Shown: piece after piece, positions 17,366 to 25,403 of the stretch
Position numbering within the stretch: the stretch's first letter is position 1
Layout: each line of letters opens with the position of its first letter
Assembly (NCBI GenBank): GCA_020852275.1
Contig: JADZBE010000011.1
Span: forward strand, 159,539-223,538
From: Phycisphaerales bacterium
GTDB taxonomy: Bacteria; Planctomycetota; Phycisphaerae; UBA1845
Direction of reading: 5' to 3'
DNA: 64,000 bases
Position numbers and translations under genes: made by a program
The notes under the pieces: generated by a model
Told to the model about the DNA's origin: nothing
Seen by the model: the letters and a program-made list of their open reading frames with translations, nothing else
Databases searched by the model: none

Positions 17366-19090
17366 TCACAGCAAGAACGCCACGGTCCCATCCCACCCCG
17401 GGTCGGTCAGCCCGGCGCGGCCCAGCGCCATGATGCCGGCGACGGTGCCGTCGATGCGCTGCGTGGACTTCTTCTTCGAGGGTTTCAAGTTGCCCGCGGC
17501 GTCGGTTTCGACGGCGACGTTGCTGGCCATCCAGCGGAGGACGGGGTTTCCTCCGTGGCGGAGCTTGCGGCAGAGGATGAGCTTCTCCCATTCCTTGGTC
17601 GGCGCGGTCATGTCCTTGAACCCCTGACCGAACGTGACCACCGGGATGCCATCGCTTTGCAACTGCGAAGTGATGTGCGTGGCGTTCCACGGGTCGATGG
17701 CGATTTCCCGGATGTCGAAGATGTCCCGCCATTCATTGATCCGCTGCCGGATGACGTCGTAATCGACGACGTTGCCGGACGTCATCTCGATCAAGCCCTG
17801 CCGCGCCCAGGTCTCGTACGGCACGCGGTCCCGCCGCTCGCGCTTCTGCGCGTTCTCCGCCGGTATCCAGAACTTTGGCAGCACGGTGATGCCGCCGTCC
17901 TCGTCTTGGAAGACCATGACGAACGCGGAAATGTCCGTCGTCGTAGACAGGTCCAGTCCCGCCCAGCAGGTCCGGCCACGCAGCGCCTCCTCGTCGATCG
18001 GCGGTCCGGCCGAGGCATCCCACTGCTCCAGCGCCAGCCAGCGGACGTCCTGCTGCGTCTTCATGTTCAGGTGCAGTCGCTTGAAAGTGTTCTCGTACGT
18101 CGGCGTCTCCCGCGCCCGGCGGCATTCGCGTTCCATGTATTCCATGCTCAGCGACACGCCCAAGTTGGGATTGGCCTTGGCCCAGACGTCCGGGTCGGTC
18201 CACTCCTCGTCGCGGGACGCTTCGTAGATCACCGGCAGGAACGCCGGATCATCGATCACGCCGTCTCGCACCTTGATCGCGTAGTCGTACTTCTCGTTGC
18301 AGATGGAATCCCGGTCATAGTCGGCGGTGGTGATGTAGATGATCAGCGGCTGTCGCCGGGCGCCGGTCGAGGTGGTCAGGACATCGACCAACTCCCGGTC
18401 GGGCTGGGCATGCAGTTCGTCGATGATCACGCCGTGCGCATTGACCCCGTGCTTGGTGTAGGCTTCGGCGCTGACCACCTTCAGCACGCTGCCCGTGGCC
18501 GGCACGGTGATGGCGTTCGTGTAGATGCGGGATCTTCCGGCCAGTTCCGGCTCGGCCAGGACCATCGTCTTGGCAGCATTGAACACCAGGCGCGCCTGCT
18601 CGCGATCGGCCGCGGCGCAGTAGACCTGCGCGCCCGGCTCGCCGTCCGCAAAGGTCAGCAGGTTGCCGAGTCCCCCGGCCAGCGTGCTCTTGCCCGATTT
18701 GCGCGGCACGTAGATGAACGCCTCGCGGTAGCGGCGCATCCCATTGGAACGCTTCCAGCCGAAGAGGTTGGCCACGACGGCTTGCTGCCACGGTTGAAGG
18801 CGGAAGGGCTGGCCCATCCATTCCCCGGCCGTGAACGTCAGGCATTCCTCGAAGAAGTCCAGCGCCCGCTGCGCGGCCTTGGGATCGAAGCACGACTCGC
18901 CGGAAAACAGGAACGGGTCGTATCCGGGAATGTTCCGGCAGATGATTTCCAGCGAGGGAGGTGCGGGTGTGAACAGGCGCGATTTGGATGAACGGCCGGT
19001 CCGCTGAGCCTGTCCCGCGGCCTTTCGCATGGCGCGCTTCGGCGTGCTGTCTGACATGTCTGACAGGGCCGCATCTGCCTCACCCGACAT
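17366..19090 (-). CDS. terL: Phage terminase large subunit
   Basis: I chose the ATG at 19090 (574 residues), which begins inside the end of terS; an upstream ATG at 19138 is possible but would overlap terS more. ATPase motifs are visible: FIYVPRKSGKST (Walker A) and GVIIDELHAQ (Walker B), preceded by WQQAVVANLFGWK. The C-terminal nuclease has WAGLDLSTTTDISAF and IDPWNATH. TerL packages phage DNA into the procapsid through the portal. The next genes in packaging order (portal, protease, capsid) are missing: downstream lies a repeat array and then the Rhs locus. It therefore belongs to a remnant or a satellite-type element. Confidence 0.93.
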   Translation of the reverse strand: MSGEADAALSDMSDSTPKRAMRKAAGQAQRTGRSSKSRLFTPAPPSLEIICRNIPGYDPFLFSGESCFDPKAAQRALDFFEECLTFTAGEWMGQPFRLQPWQQAVVANLFGWKRSNGMRRYREAFIYVPRKSGKSTLAGGLGNLLTFADGEPGAQVYCAAADREQARLVFNAAKTMVLAEPELAGRSRIYTNAITVPATGSVLKVVSAEAYTKHGVNAHGVIIDELHAQPDRELVDVLTTSTGARRQPLIIYITTADYDRDSICNEKYDYAIKVRDGVIDDPAFLPVIYEASRDEEWTDPDVWAKANPNLGVSLSMEYMERECRRARETPTYENTFKRLHLNMKTQQDVRWLALEQWDASAGPPIDEEALRGRTCWAGLDLSTTTDISAFVMVFQDEDGGITVLPKFWIPAENAQKRERRDRVPYETWARQGLIEMTSGNVVDYDVIRQRINEWRDIFDIREIAIDPWNATHITSQLQSDGIPVVTFGQGFKDMTAPTKEWEKLILCRKLRHGGNPVLRWMASNVAVETDAAGNLKPSKKKSTQRIDGTVAGIMALGRAGLTDPGWDGTVAFLL

Positions 19091-19568
19091 TGAAGAACCG
19101 CGCCTTGCCACTGGGCTTCTCCTGGCCTTGCGGAGCAAGCTGTAGTCTTGCCCGGGCCGACGGCGTCATGCCGAACTCCTGCTCCAGCCGGGTGAGGTGC
19201 TGCGCCAGCCGGTGGGCGATGGCCACCTGCGGCCACTGCTGGAAGCACTTCACCTGTCCGGCGTCGTCCTTGATCGGGTACATTTCCCCGCGCTCGCGGA
19301 TGAATTCTTCGGCCTTGCGCCACCGCGCCCACAGATGGCAGTAGCGCCCCAGCGCGTGACCGTCGAGACGGGAGAGGACGCCCATGCCGTCCAGCATGGG
19401 CAGGAGTTCATCCCATGCGGCGCGGGCGTCGGCGTCGAGCCAGGCGGGGGGGTCGGGAACCCCCGTCGGGGCCTGCACCTCGCGGGCTTCGCGCTGGCGG
19501 GTCACCAGCGTGCTGCCGCGGAGCTTCAGGATGTTCGTCGGCGTCGGGGCCGGTCCGCGGCGTCCCAT
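19080..19568 (-). CDS. terS: Phage terminase small subunit, P27 type
   Basis: Protein of 162 residues beginning MGRRGPAPTPTNILKLRGS, the standard start of P27-family small terminase subunits, followed by PPAWLDADARAAWDEL and LSRLDGHALGRYC. It recognises the packaging site and passes DNA to the large subunit. It overlaps the start of terL by 11 bases, consistent with coupling. The length is normal for the family. Confidence 0.92.
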   Translation of the reverse strand: MGRRGPAPTPTNILKLRGSTLVTRQREAREVQAPTGVPDPPAWLDADARAAWDELLPMLDGMGVLSRLDGHALGRYCHLWARWRKAEEFIRERGEMYPIKDDAGQVKCFQQWPQVAIAHRLAQHLTRLEQEFGMTPSARARLQLAPQGQEKPSGKARFFNVG

Positions 19569-19859
19569 GAAAGAAGCTCCTAGCTGTTAGCTGCTAGCTT
19601 TTGGCCAGAGGAACAGGAACGGCATACCGATTCATGATGGCTGACTCCCCGACCGGGCGCTGTCGCCCGGCCTGCCCGGGCCAGGCTCTCCGGACCTCCC
19701 CCCCCTATGGCAAAACCCTCGAACGAATGCGCGATGGCGGACGCGTGGTTTCCCGCGAAACCTGTAGAGTTTTGACCGGCCTACCGGTCAGCGCCCGTGT
19801 GATGCGCACAGGTGCTTCCTTCCCAAAGTTGGCGTCAGCAGCACTCCGCAGTGCAGCAT
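19569..19859. other. Gap between terS and HNH gene
   Basis: I see no supported gene. The start of terS is preceded on its strand by an unremarkable sequence. Confidence 0.4.
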
Positions 19860-20213
19860 TCATGGCACGGCCTTCGGCCTTCCGAACCCGCCGTCGAACC
19901 CGATTGTCTTGCGCGAGTGACACGATGCACACAGCGTCTGAAGATTGCTCCACTCGTTCGTTCCCCCACGCGCCAGCGCCACGGCGTGATCCACGTGCTC
20001 GCCGCGCACTCGGACATGACCGTGGTGGCCGAACGGGTCGGCACAGAACGGATGCTCCAGCCGGAAGCGCTGCGCGAGCTTCTGCCACGCTTTGTCGTAA
20101 CCCCGCGCGTGCGACGACGGCCGGGCGATCTCGTGCCTGAGCACGCCCTTCGGCTGCGGCGGTCGATGTCGCGGTGCTTGGGTCGGCATGAGGATTTCAT
20201 CCATCGCTTCCAA
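19860..20213 (-). CDS. HNH endonuclease, phage type
   Basis: Protein of 117 residues. The core HVDHAVALARGGTNEWSNLQ followed by TLCASCHSRKT is the HNH ββα-metal motif, with Cys pairs around FCADP and LCASCH. Small HNH proteins next to terS are common in tailed phages and can assist terminase cutting. The order here (HNH, terS, terL on one strand) fits that arrangement. Confidence 0.9.
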   Translation of the reverse strand: MEAMDEILMPTQAPRHRPPQPKGVLRHEIARPSSHARGYDKAWQKLAQRFRLEHPFCADPFGHHGHVRVRGEHVDHAVALARGGTNEWSNLQTLCASCHSRKTIGFDGGFGRPKAVP

Positions 20214-20275
20214 TCATAGCCGGCGGCGTCGAACCAGAGTCCAACCGCTGGAACATCAGTGGCACATCCACGCCA

Positions 20276-20530
20276 TCATTCCATGAGCAGTTTGAACCGG
20301 CAGCCGCAGCCGTCGGCCATGCAGCGCACCCAGGCGAGCGCACTGCCGTCGCCCTGGTCGGCGATGGAGCGGTACTTCATGAGCCGCACGCCGTCGCATG
20401 CCGGGCAGCGCGGGCGCTGGACGACGACCGTGGCCAGACGTTGATAGCGGCGCGGTTCATGGCGCGGCGCTTCGGTGTTGGCGACCCACGGCGTCAGGGA
20501 TGGATTCCGGTTTGTCTGCATCTCGTCCAC
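20276..20530 (-). CDS. Small zinc-ribbon protein, phage-like
   Basis: Protein of 84 residues with RCPACDGVRLMKY and RCMADGCGCRF, which together give Cys pairs for a zinc ribbon of the type often found in phage genes. I cannot name a function. It stands just upstream of the HNH gene on the same strand. Confidence 0.6.
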   Translation of the reverse strand: MDEMQTNRNPSLTPWVANTEAPRHEPRRYQRLATVVVQRPRCPACDGVRLMKYRSIADQGDGSALAWVRCMADGCGCRFKLLME

Positions 20531-20644
20531 CTACGCCGAATCTCCAGGAATCATGGGAATTCCAGCGAATTTCGCTTGATGAGATCGCCGCGTCTTGCCC
20601 TCATGGTGACGTACGCAATGGGGCGTACGCGAAGGAGAAAAGAC

Positions 20645-20836
20645 ATGACTACGCAGAAGCCAGAACGATTGCCGGGGGGGACGCGGGTGGTGAACACGAA
20701 CGACGGAGAGCCGGGGCGCATCGATGGAACGCTCGGGGTCGACGGTTGCGGGCGTGCCACGACCTACTACGTCGAGACCGCCTATGGCCGCGAGGTCTGG
20801 CGCGCCGGCGAGATCGTGGTGATCGAACAGAACTGA
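20645..20836 (+). CDS. Small hypothetical protein, phage-like
   Basis: Protein of 63 residues starting MTTQKPERLPGGTRVVNTN. I chose this ATG because GAAGGAG lies seven bases before it; a longer reading from 20441 would overlap unrelated sequence. The body (GEPGRIDGTLGVDG..YYVETAYGREVWRAGEIVVIE) looks like a small beta-barrel of SH3 or KOW type. It is the first of four plus-strand genes with clear Shine-Dalgarno sites. Confidence 0.7.
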   Translation: MTTQKPERLPGGTRVVNTNDGEPGRIDGTLGVDGCGRATTYYVETAYGREVWRAGEIVVIEQN

Positions 20837-20854
20837 AGCCAGGGGGACACGACC

Positions 20855-21100
20855 ATGACCGCGAACGAAACGAAGAGGACCGCGATCGAAACGTACACCG
20901 CACGCCGCGCCGACGTGGTCCGTCTGCTCGACGTGCTCGATATGGAACTGACCAAGTACGACGAACGCGCCAAGGCGAAAGGCGACAAGTGCTGGGACCA
21001 GGCCGGCACGATGGACTACGTCCGCTCGACGCTCATCGACCTGGTCGAAGGCCTGTCGGGCATCGAGCGCGGCGAGATCGAGCGATTCCTCAGCGAATGA
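20855..21100 (+). CDS. Small hypothetical helical protein
   Basis: Protein of 81 residues, charged and probably helical (RRADVVRLLDVLDMELTKYD). There is no recognised family. It lies 18 bases after the preceding gene and 12 before the next, which suggests an operon. Confidence 0.65.
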   Translation: MTANETKRTAIETYTARRADVVRLLDVLDMELTKYDERAKAKGDKCWDQAGTMDYVRSTLIDLVEGLSGIERGEIERFLSE

Positions 21101-21112
21101 AAGGAGCGACCC

Positions 21113-21343
21113 ATGAAAACCATGACGATTGAAGCGATCGAGTTCGATTCGGCCCACGAGGCCATCCAGCACTACTACGCCGGCGGCTACGGCGATCGGG
21201 TCATCGCCCTGGACAGAAAGTACTACCTCCTCAAGCAGGCGGAGGCCGAGCGCCTCGAGACTGCGGGCGTCGAATTCGCCTATGTCTTCGACCACGACCT
21301 GCCCGACGGCCGCAACGTTCTCATGACCGTGCCGGTGAATTGA
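21113..21343 (+). CDS. Small hypothetical protein
   Basis: Protein of 76 residues (MKTMTIEAIEFDSAHEAIQH...RKYYLLKQAEAERLE...VLMTVPVN) preceded by AAAGGAG. I do not recognise it. It belongs to the same small plus-strand operon. Confidence 0.65.
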   Translation: MKTMTIEAIEFDSAHEAIQHYYAGGYGDRVIALDRKYYLLKQAEAERLETAGVEFAYVFDHDLPDGRNVLMTVPVN

Positions 21344-21424
21344 CATCGACCCGCGCGCGCGTCCGCCACGGCGGACCCGCGCCCGGGCCGCATGGGGCGG
21401 CTCGAGGTTTGATGGAGATGATCG

Positions 21425-22465
21425 ATGAAGAAGAACGCGGTTCACCCGGGCGGGACGTACACCGCCAAGGTGAGTGGCAAGATCGTGCGCGTCCGCATCG
21501 ATGCGGAAAGCCCGTACGGGGGCTGGAACGCGACCAACCTGGGCACGGGCAAGGCGATCCGCGTCAAGAGCGCCCAGCGCCTGCGGAGCGCCGTTGGCGA
21601 GGCCGCTCCGACGGTCAAAGACATCGTGCGCGGCCTGCACACCGATACGTCGAGCGCCAAGGCGACGATCGACAGGCAGGCGAAGACCGAGGACGCGGCG
21701 AAGGTCAGGGCCTACGACCCCGACCGCTGCGGCACGCCGCGGTGCAAGGGCGAGCCGGCGCTGACCTACCTGGGCAAGCCGCTCTGCCAGAAATGCTGGG
21801 AGCGGCATTGCGCGGAGGAACGCCCCAGCGAGATGGTTACCGAGGGCGCCGTCCCGCTCGCGGAGACGCCGGCCGAGGTTGCCGTTCCATTCGCAGAGGC
21901 CTTGGCGAAGTCCGAAATCGGCGCGGCGAACAAGGCCTCCTGGGAACAGGCGATGCCGGCGCCGGATGACGTGAACGAGGACGACGACGAAGAGGATGAC
22001 GAACGAGACGATGCCGGCGAAGCGCCGGCCAACACCGGCGATGCCGGAGAATCGGAGACCGAAGACATGGCTACGAAGACGAAGAAAAACGTGATCAAGA
22101 AGGGGAAGGCCCGCACGGCCGTGACGAAGGCGCCGACGACGCGCAAGCCGAAGACCGACGCGAAGGTCGAGGCGCCCGCGACCCGGAAGGCCAAGGCCGC
22201 AACCAACGGCGACGCCAAGCCGACGCGCGTCAGCGCCATCGACGCCGCGGCGGTGATCCTCAAGGCGAAGGGAGAACCGATGCGCTCGCGGGAGATCATC
22301 GAAGCGGCTGCGGCCAAGGGCCTGTGGTCCAGCCCGGCCGGTAAGACGCCGCACGCCACGCTCGACGCGGCCATGCGCCGCGAGATCAACACCAAGGGCA
22401 AGGACGCGCGCTTCACCATCGAAGGCCGCGGCCTGTTCGGGTTCAACGCGAAGGCGAGCGCGTAG
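21425..22465 (+). CDS. HARE-HTH protein with zinc knuckle and Lys-rich linker
   Basis: Protein of 346 residues in three visible parts. Residues 1-60 form a small beta domain (GGTYTAKVSGKIVRVRIDAE). Around 100-125 there is a Cys cluster (CGTPRCKG, then CQKCWERHC) fitting a zinc site. After an acidic stretch (EDDDEEDDERDD) comes a Lys/Ala/Thr-rich, histone-H1-like linker. The C-terminal about 75 residues match the HARE-HTH (HB1/ASXL) winged helix: AAAVILKAKGEPMRSREIIE and ARFTIEGRGLFGF. HARE-HTH domains bind DNA, sometimes in modification contexts. It is the last gene of a small phage-like operon. Confidence 0.75.
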   Translation: MKKNAVHPGGTYTAKVSGKIVRVRIDAESPYGGWNATNLGTGKAIRVKSAQRLRSAVGEAAPTVKDIVRGLHTDTSSAKATIDRQAKTEDAAKVRAYDPDRCGTPRCKGEPALTYLGKPLCQKCWERHCAEERPSEMVTEGAVPLAETPAEVAVPFAEALAKSEIGAANKASWEQAMPAPDDVNEDDDEEDDERDDAGEAPANTGDAGESETEDMATKTKKNVIKKGKARTAVTKAPTTRKPKTDAKVEAPATRKAKAATNGDAKPTRVSAIDAAAVILKAKGEPMRSREIIEAAAAKGLWSSPAGKTPHATLDAAMRREINTKGKDARFTIEGRGLFGFNAKASA

Positions 22466-22496
22466 GTCGCTGACTCCCGAATCCTGAAGCCCCGAG

Positions 22497-22521
22497 AACA
22501 CCTCGGCCACGCCGGGGTGTT
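22497..22521 (+). terminator. Stem-loop after the HARE-HTH gene
   Basis: An 11-bp stem (AACACCTCGGC with GCCGGGGTGTT, one G-T pair) and a 3-base loop stand 32 bases after the stop, followed by TTG. The U tract is short, so efficiency is uncertain. Confidence 0.6.
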
Positions 22522-22600
22522 TGTCCGGCGAGGCATCCGCAGGTTGCTGTGAACTCCATGATGGATTGGTGCTCTGGCCAACAGCGGCTAAGATGCTTGC

Positions 22601-23242
22601 GTGACTCCTGAATCGTTGCACCGCGGAAGCCCCAGGATCGTACTCCTCTCCGTCCTTTCCGCTCTCGGGCTGCTGTTGTGGCTGACGGTTGATTCGCCTT
22701 GGCTGAAGTGTTTTGGCCTCCCCTTCCTCTTGCTTGTTCTGTACCCGACCGTTTTGCTCATTCGCCCGGTCCGGCAACACCGTCCGCCACAGTCGCTCGT
22801 TGCTGCGACGACTTGGCTTTCCAGTCTCGCACTTTTGATGTGGATCGTGAGTTTGGTTCTCGTTGTCGATTTCCATACCGGGCCGGACTCTATGTGGAGC
22901 TTCGGCCACGGTGCAATCATTCATACCCCTTACGGTGCGCGGCATGGCGGCGCCTCAAGAATCCAGATGCGAGTGGACTTTGATCCGTTGGCAGCGTTCG
23001 AACTTGGATACATCGGCATCAGGCTTACGGCGTGGGGGTGTGTGCGAGAGGACGCGACACCTATCTGGCCGCTGGTCGTCGCCAGCGTCGTTCCCGCGTG
23101 GGCAATCCGGCGATTGCGCCGCGAACGAGTTCCACACGGCGCTTGTGAACGTTGCACCTACGACCTTCGAGGTAACCTGTCCGGACGATGCCCAGAATGT
23201 GGCGCCCTGATTAACCATGCCGCTCCGCCTTCCGTCCCGTGA
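22601..23242 (+). CDS. Planctomycete-type membrane protein with C-terminal zinc ribbon
   Basis: Protein of 213 residues from a GTG start. Three or four hydrophobic segments are visible (IVLLSVLSALGLLLWLTV, FGLPFLLLVLYPTVLLI, SSLALLMWIVSLVLVV). The C-terminus carries CERCTYDLRGNLSGRCPECG, a tail seen on many planctomycete membrane proteins. The function is unknown. It converges with the methylase gene and the two stops overlap by 32 bases. Confidence 0.7.
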   Translation: MTPESLHRGSPRIVLLSVLSALGLLLWLTVDSPWLKCFGLPFLLLVLYPTVLLIRPVRQHRPPQSLVAATTWLSSLALLMWIVSLVLVVDFHTGPDSMWSFGHGAIIHTPYGARHGGASRIQMRVDFDPLAAFELGYIGIRLTAWGCVREDATPIWPLVVASVVPAWAIRRLRRERVPHGACERCTYDLRGNLSGRCPECGALINHAAPPSVP

Positions 23243-25403
23243 ACCGCTCCCAGCGCTGCACGATCACATCCGCGTAGAGGGCATCGAGCTCCATCAGGAA
23301 CGCCCGCCGCCCGGTCTGCTCCGCCGCAATCAGTGTTGAGCCGCTTCCGCCAAACAGATCCAGCACGTTCTCGCCCGGGCGCGACGAGTATTGCATCGCG
23401 CGCACGGCCAGCTCGACGGGCTTCTCGGTCAAATGCACCATGCTCTGCGGATTGACCTTCTTGATGTGCCAAAGGTCGGTCGCATTGTTCGGACCCAGAT
23501 ACACATGCGCGGCGCCTTCGCGCCATCCATAGAAGCAGTTGTGCGTGACCAGTCCGTCGGCGACGTAGTGGCGGTAGCGATCGACATCCATCGAATACAC
23601 ATCACCATCGAACGCGCAGCGCTCGACCGCATCGATCGGCGACCACCGCACGGCCTGTCCACGCTCAGGCACCGGGACCATCATGACCTCGGGCAGCAGA
23701 TTGCAGCCGCGCGTGAGCGTCGAAACCCGCCGGCTAATCTTGGGCTTCGTGCCTTCCACGCGCACAAACGGATGCTTCGCCGACCGGCCGTGATCCGCCA
23801 AGAGCCGCAGGGCGTTGCTCTGCAGCGCCTTCAAATCCAGCCTGTCGTACAGACGTCCAACATCGGCAACGGTTCGTCGGGATGACGCCGACTCCGACCA
23901 GGTCGTGGTGGGAATCCCGTACTCGGCCAGCATCACCTGCTCCATGATCGTGGCTTCGACGTTCGACGGATGGACCGTGAGAATCCACGCCTCTTCGCCC
24001 CCTTCGGTCTTGAGGCGGTGCTTGACGCCGAATCCCCAGGTCGAGAGCAGCTTGGACTTTCCCACGCGCCACCAGTCGCCGCGGCGCATCACATAGACGC
24101 ACCAGTAGGACTCAGCGACCGGCGAGAGCTTCGTGCTCCACAGATGTCCCGGTGTACACCAGGTAGTCTTGCCGCCCACGCGAACGCCGTGCATTGTGCC
24201 CTGATAGGGTCGCGCGGTGGGGCGCACTGCCAGGCCCTCGCGCAACCCAACCATCGCGTGGTGGTTCCGGCTGTAACCGATGACCCGGTCACCTTCCCGC
24301 AGGGAGCAGATTGGAACGGGTCCATCAGGCGTCTCCACTTGGGTTCCGGCGGGCTGACACCACTCATGTGCGCCCATGTAATCCTTGCGGGTGAGCACCG
24401 GATGCTGTTTGTCCCAGATGATCGCTTGCGAGAAGTAGAGGCCCGTGGCCTTGAGCACCGGTGGGTAATTGCCGACGTTTGCGTACCCGCCCCAGATGTA
24501 GAACGCGCGCCCGGGTTCGAGCACGCGGGCGATGTTGCCGAACCACGCGGCCAGCAGCCGGTCGAACTCCTCGTCGCTCACGAAGTCGTTGGCCAGAGGG
24601 CGGTCCTTGGGTCGCAGCTTGGCATGCGTGGCCTGCTTCGGTCCCTGCCGCGCCACGTCGAATGCCTGATGATGGTGCAGGCCCTTCTCACCCCGCGCGG
24701 CATCGACCGCCTGGGTCAACGACTGGCTCTTCATTAAAGAGAATGAACTGTTGCCCGCGGCGATGGCGTTGTTGCTGCGCGGCTCGACCTTCACATTGTA
24801 AGGCGGATCGGTATTCGCGAGATGGATCGGGGTGGGCCGGCTCGCCGAGCCACCAGTCCCCAGCAGCCGATCCACGTCGGCCGCGCTGCTTGAATCGCCG
24901 CACATCAACCGGTGGTCGCCAAGGACCCAGATATCCCCGCGCTGCGTCGTCGCCTCGTCCGGCGGATCGGGGACGGCATCCGGATCGGTCAGTCCGTCTT
25001 TCACGCCGACATCAAACAACTGGGCCAACTCGTCGACGGTGAACCCCAGCGCTTCGAGGTCGACATCCATCGCCTGAAGATCACCCAGTTCAACGGCGAG
25101 CTGCTCCAAGTTCCACGCGGTCAGCTCGTGCAGCTTGTTATCCGCGACGCGGAACGCCTTGGCCTGCTCCGCTGTCAGCTCACGCGCCACGTGGACGGGC
25201 ACCTCGGTCAGCCCCAGCCTCCGTGCCGCCAGCAGTCGCGTATGCCCGGCAATCAGCACGCCGCCGCCGTCCACGACCACCGGCACGCGCCAACCATAGT
25301 TGCGGATCGACTCCGCCACGGCGGCCACCGCGCGCTCGGAAATGTCGCGCGGGTTGCGGTCGTATGGTTTGATGCGGTCAATGGACCACATTTCGATGTT
25401 CAT
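23211..25403 (-). CDS. ParB-like/DNA methylase fusion carrying an intein
   Basis: The start is the ATG at 25403 (730 residues), with AAGGAGG seven bases before it; the frame extends further upstream but without similarity. Residues 1-130 match a ParB N-terminal nuclease-like domain (IKPYDRNPRD, IAGHTRLLAARRLG). Then comes an adenine/cytosine-N4 type methylase of the beta class: DPPYNV at 199-204 precedes the SAM motif VLDLFGGSGSTLIAAEQTG near the C-terminus. Residues 349-622 form an intein inserted after GAHEW, so the spliced methylase has 456 residues. Such ParB-methylase fusions are frequent in phages and islands and protect DNA against host restriction. Confidence 0.92.
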   Translation of the reverse strand: MNIEMWSIDRIKPYDRNPRDISERAVAAVAESIRNYGWRVPVVVDGGGVLIAGHTRLLAARRLGLTEVPVHVARELTAEQAKAFRVADNKLHELTAWNLEQLAVELGDLQAMDVDLEALGFTVDELAQLFDVGVKDGLTDPDAVPDPPDEATTQRGDIWVLGDHRLMCGDSSSAADVDRLLGTGGSASRPTPIHLANTDPPYNVKVEPRSNNAIAAGNSSFSLMKSQSLTQAVDAARGEKGLHHHQAFDVARQGPKQATHAKLRPKDRPLANDFVSDEEFDRLLAAWFGNIARVLEPGRAFYIWGGYANVGNYPPVLKATGLYFSQAIIWDKQHPVLTRKDYMGAHEWCQPAGTQVETPDGPVPICSLREGDRVIGYSRNHHAMVGLREGLAVRPTARPYQGTMHGVRVGGKTTWCTPGHLWSTKLSPVAESYWCVYVMRRGDWWRVGKSKLLSTWGFGVKHRLKTEGGEEAWILTVHPSNVEATIMEQVMLAEYGIPTTTWSESASSRRTVADVGRLYDRLDLKALQSNALRLLADHGRSAKHPFVRVEGTKPKISRRVSTLTRGCNLLPEVMMVPVPERGQAVRWSPIDAVERCAFDGDVYSMDVDRYRHYVADGLVTHNCFYGWREGAAHVYLGPNNATDLWHIKKVNPQSMVHLTEKPVELAVRAMQYSSRPGENVLDLFGGSGSTLIAAEQTGRRAFLMELDALYADVIVQRWERFTGRKAERHG
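23538..24359 (-). mobile_element. Intein of 274 residues within the DNA methylase
   Basis: The element begins with Cys (CQPAGTQVETPDG, block A), contains the block B histidine in CTPGHLW, and ends with block F/G sequence DGDVYSMDV and YVADGLVTHN followed by extein Cys. All residues needed for standard splicing are present (Cys1, block-B His, penultimate His, last Asn, Cys+1). The middle part (CVYVMRRGDWWRVGKSK, then WILTVHPSN and YGIPTTTW) may be a GIY-YIG-like homing nuclease, which I hold only weakly. Confidence 0.9.

Noticed and set aside
17152..17433. 93-residue protein with SFDAG heptapeptide repeats
   Set aside because: It has a GTG start without Shine-Dalgarno, no conserved body and overlaps the end of terL; I list only the DNA repeat.
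17102..18991. 629-residue plus-strand frame opposite terL
   Set aside because: terL has Walker and nuclease motifs in the correct frame; the opposite frame is a shadow.
20531..22945. 804-residue minus-strand frame
   Set aside because: It covers four small plus-strand genes with good Shine-Dalgarno sites and a recognisable HARE-HTH domain; the antisense protein is Arg/Leu-rich and without domains.
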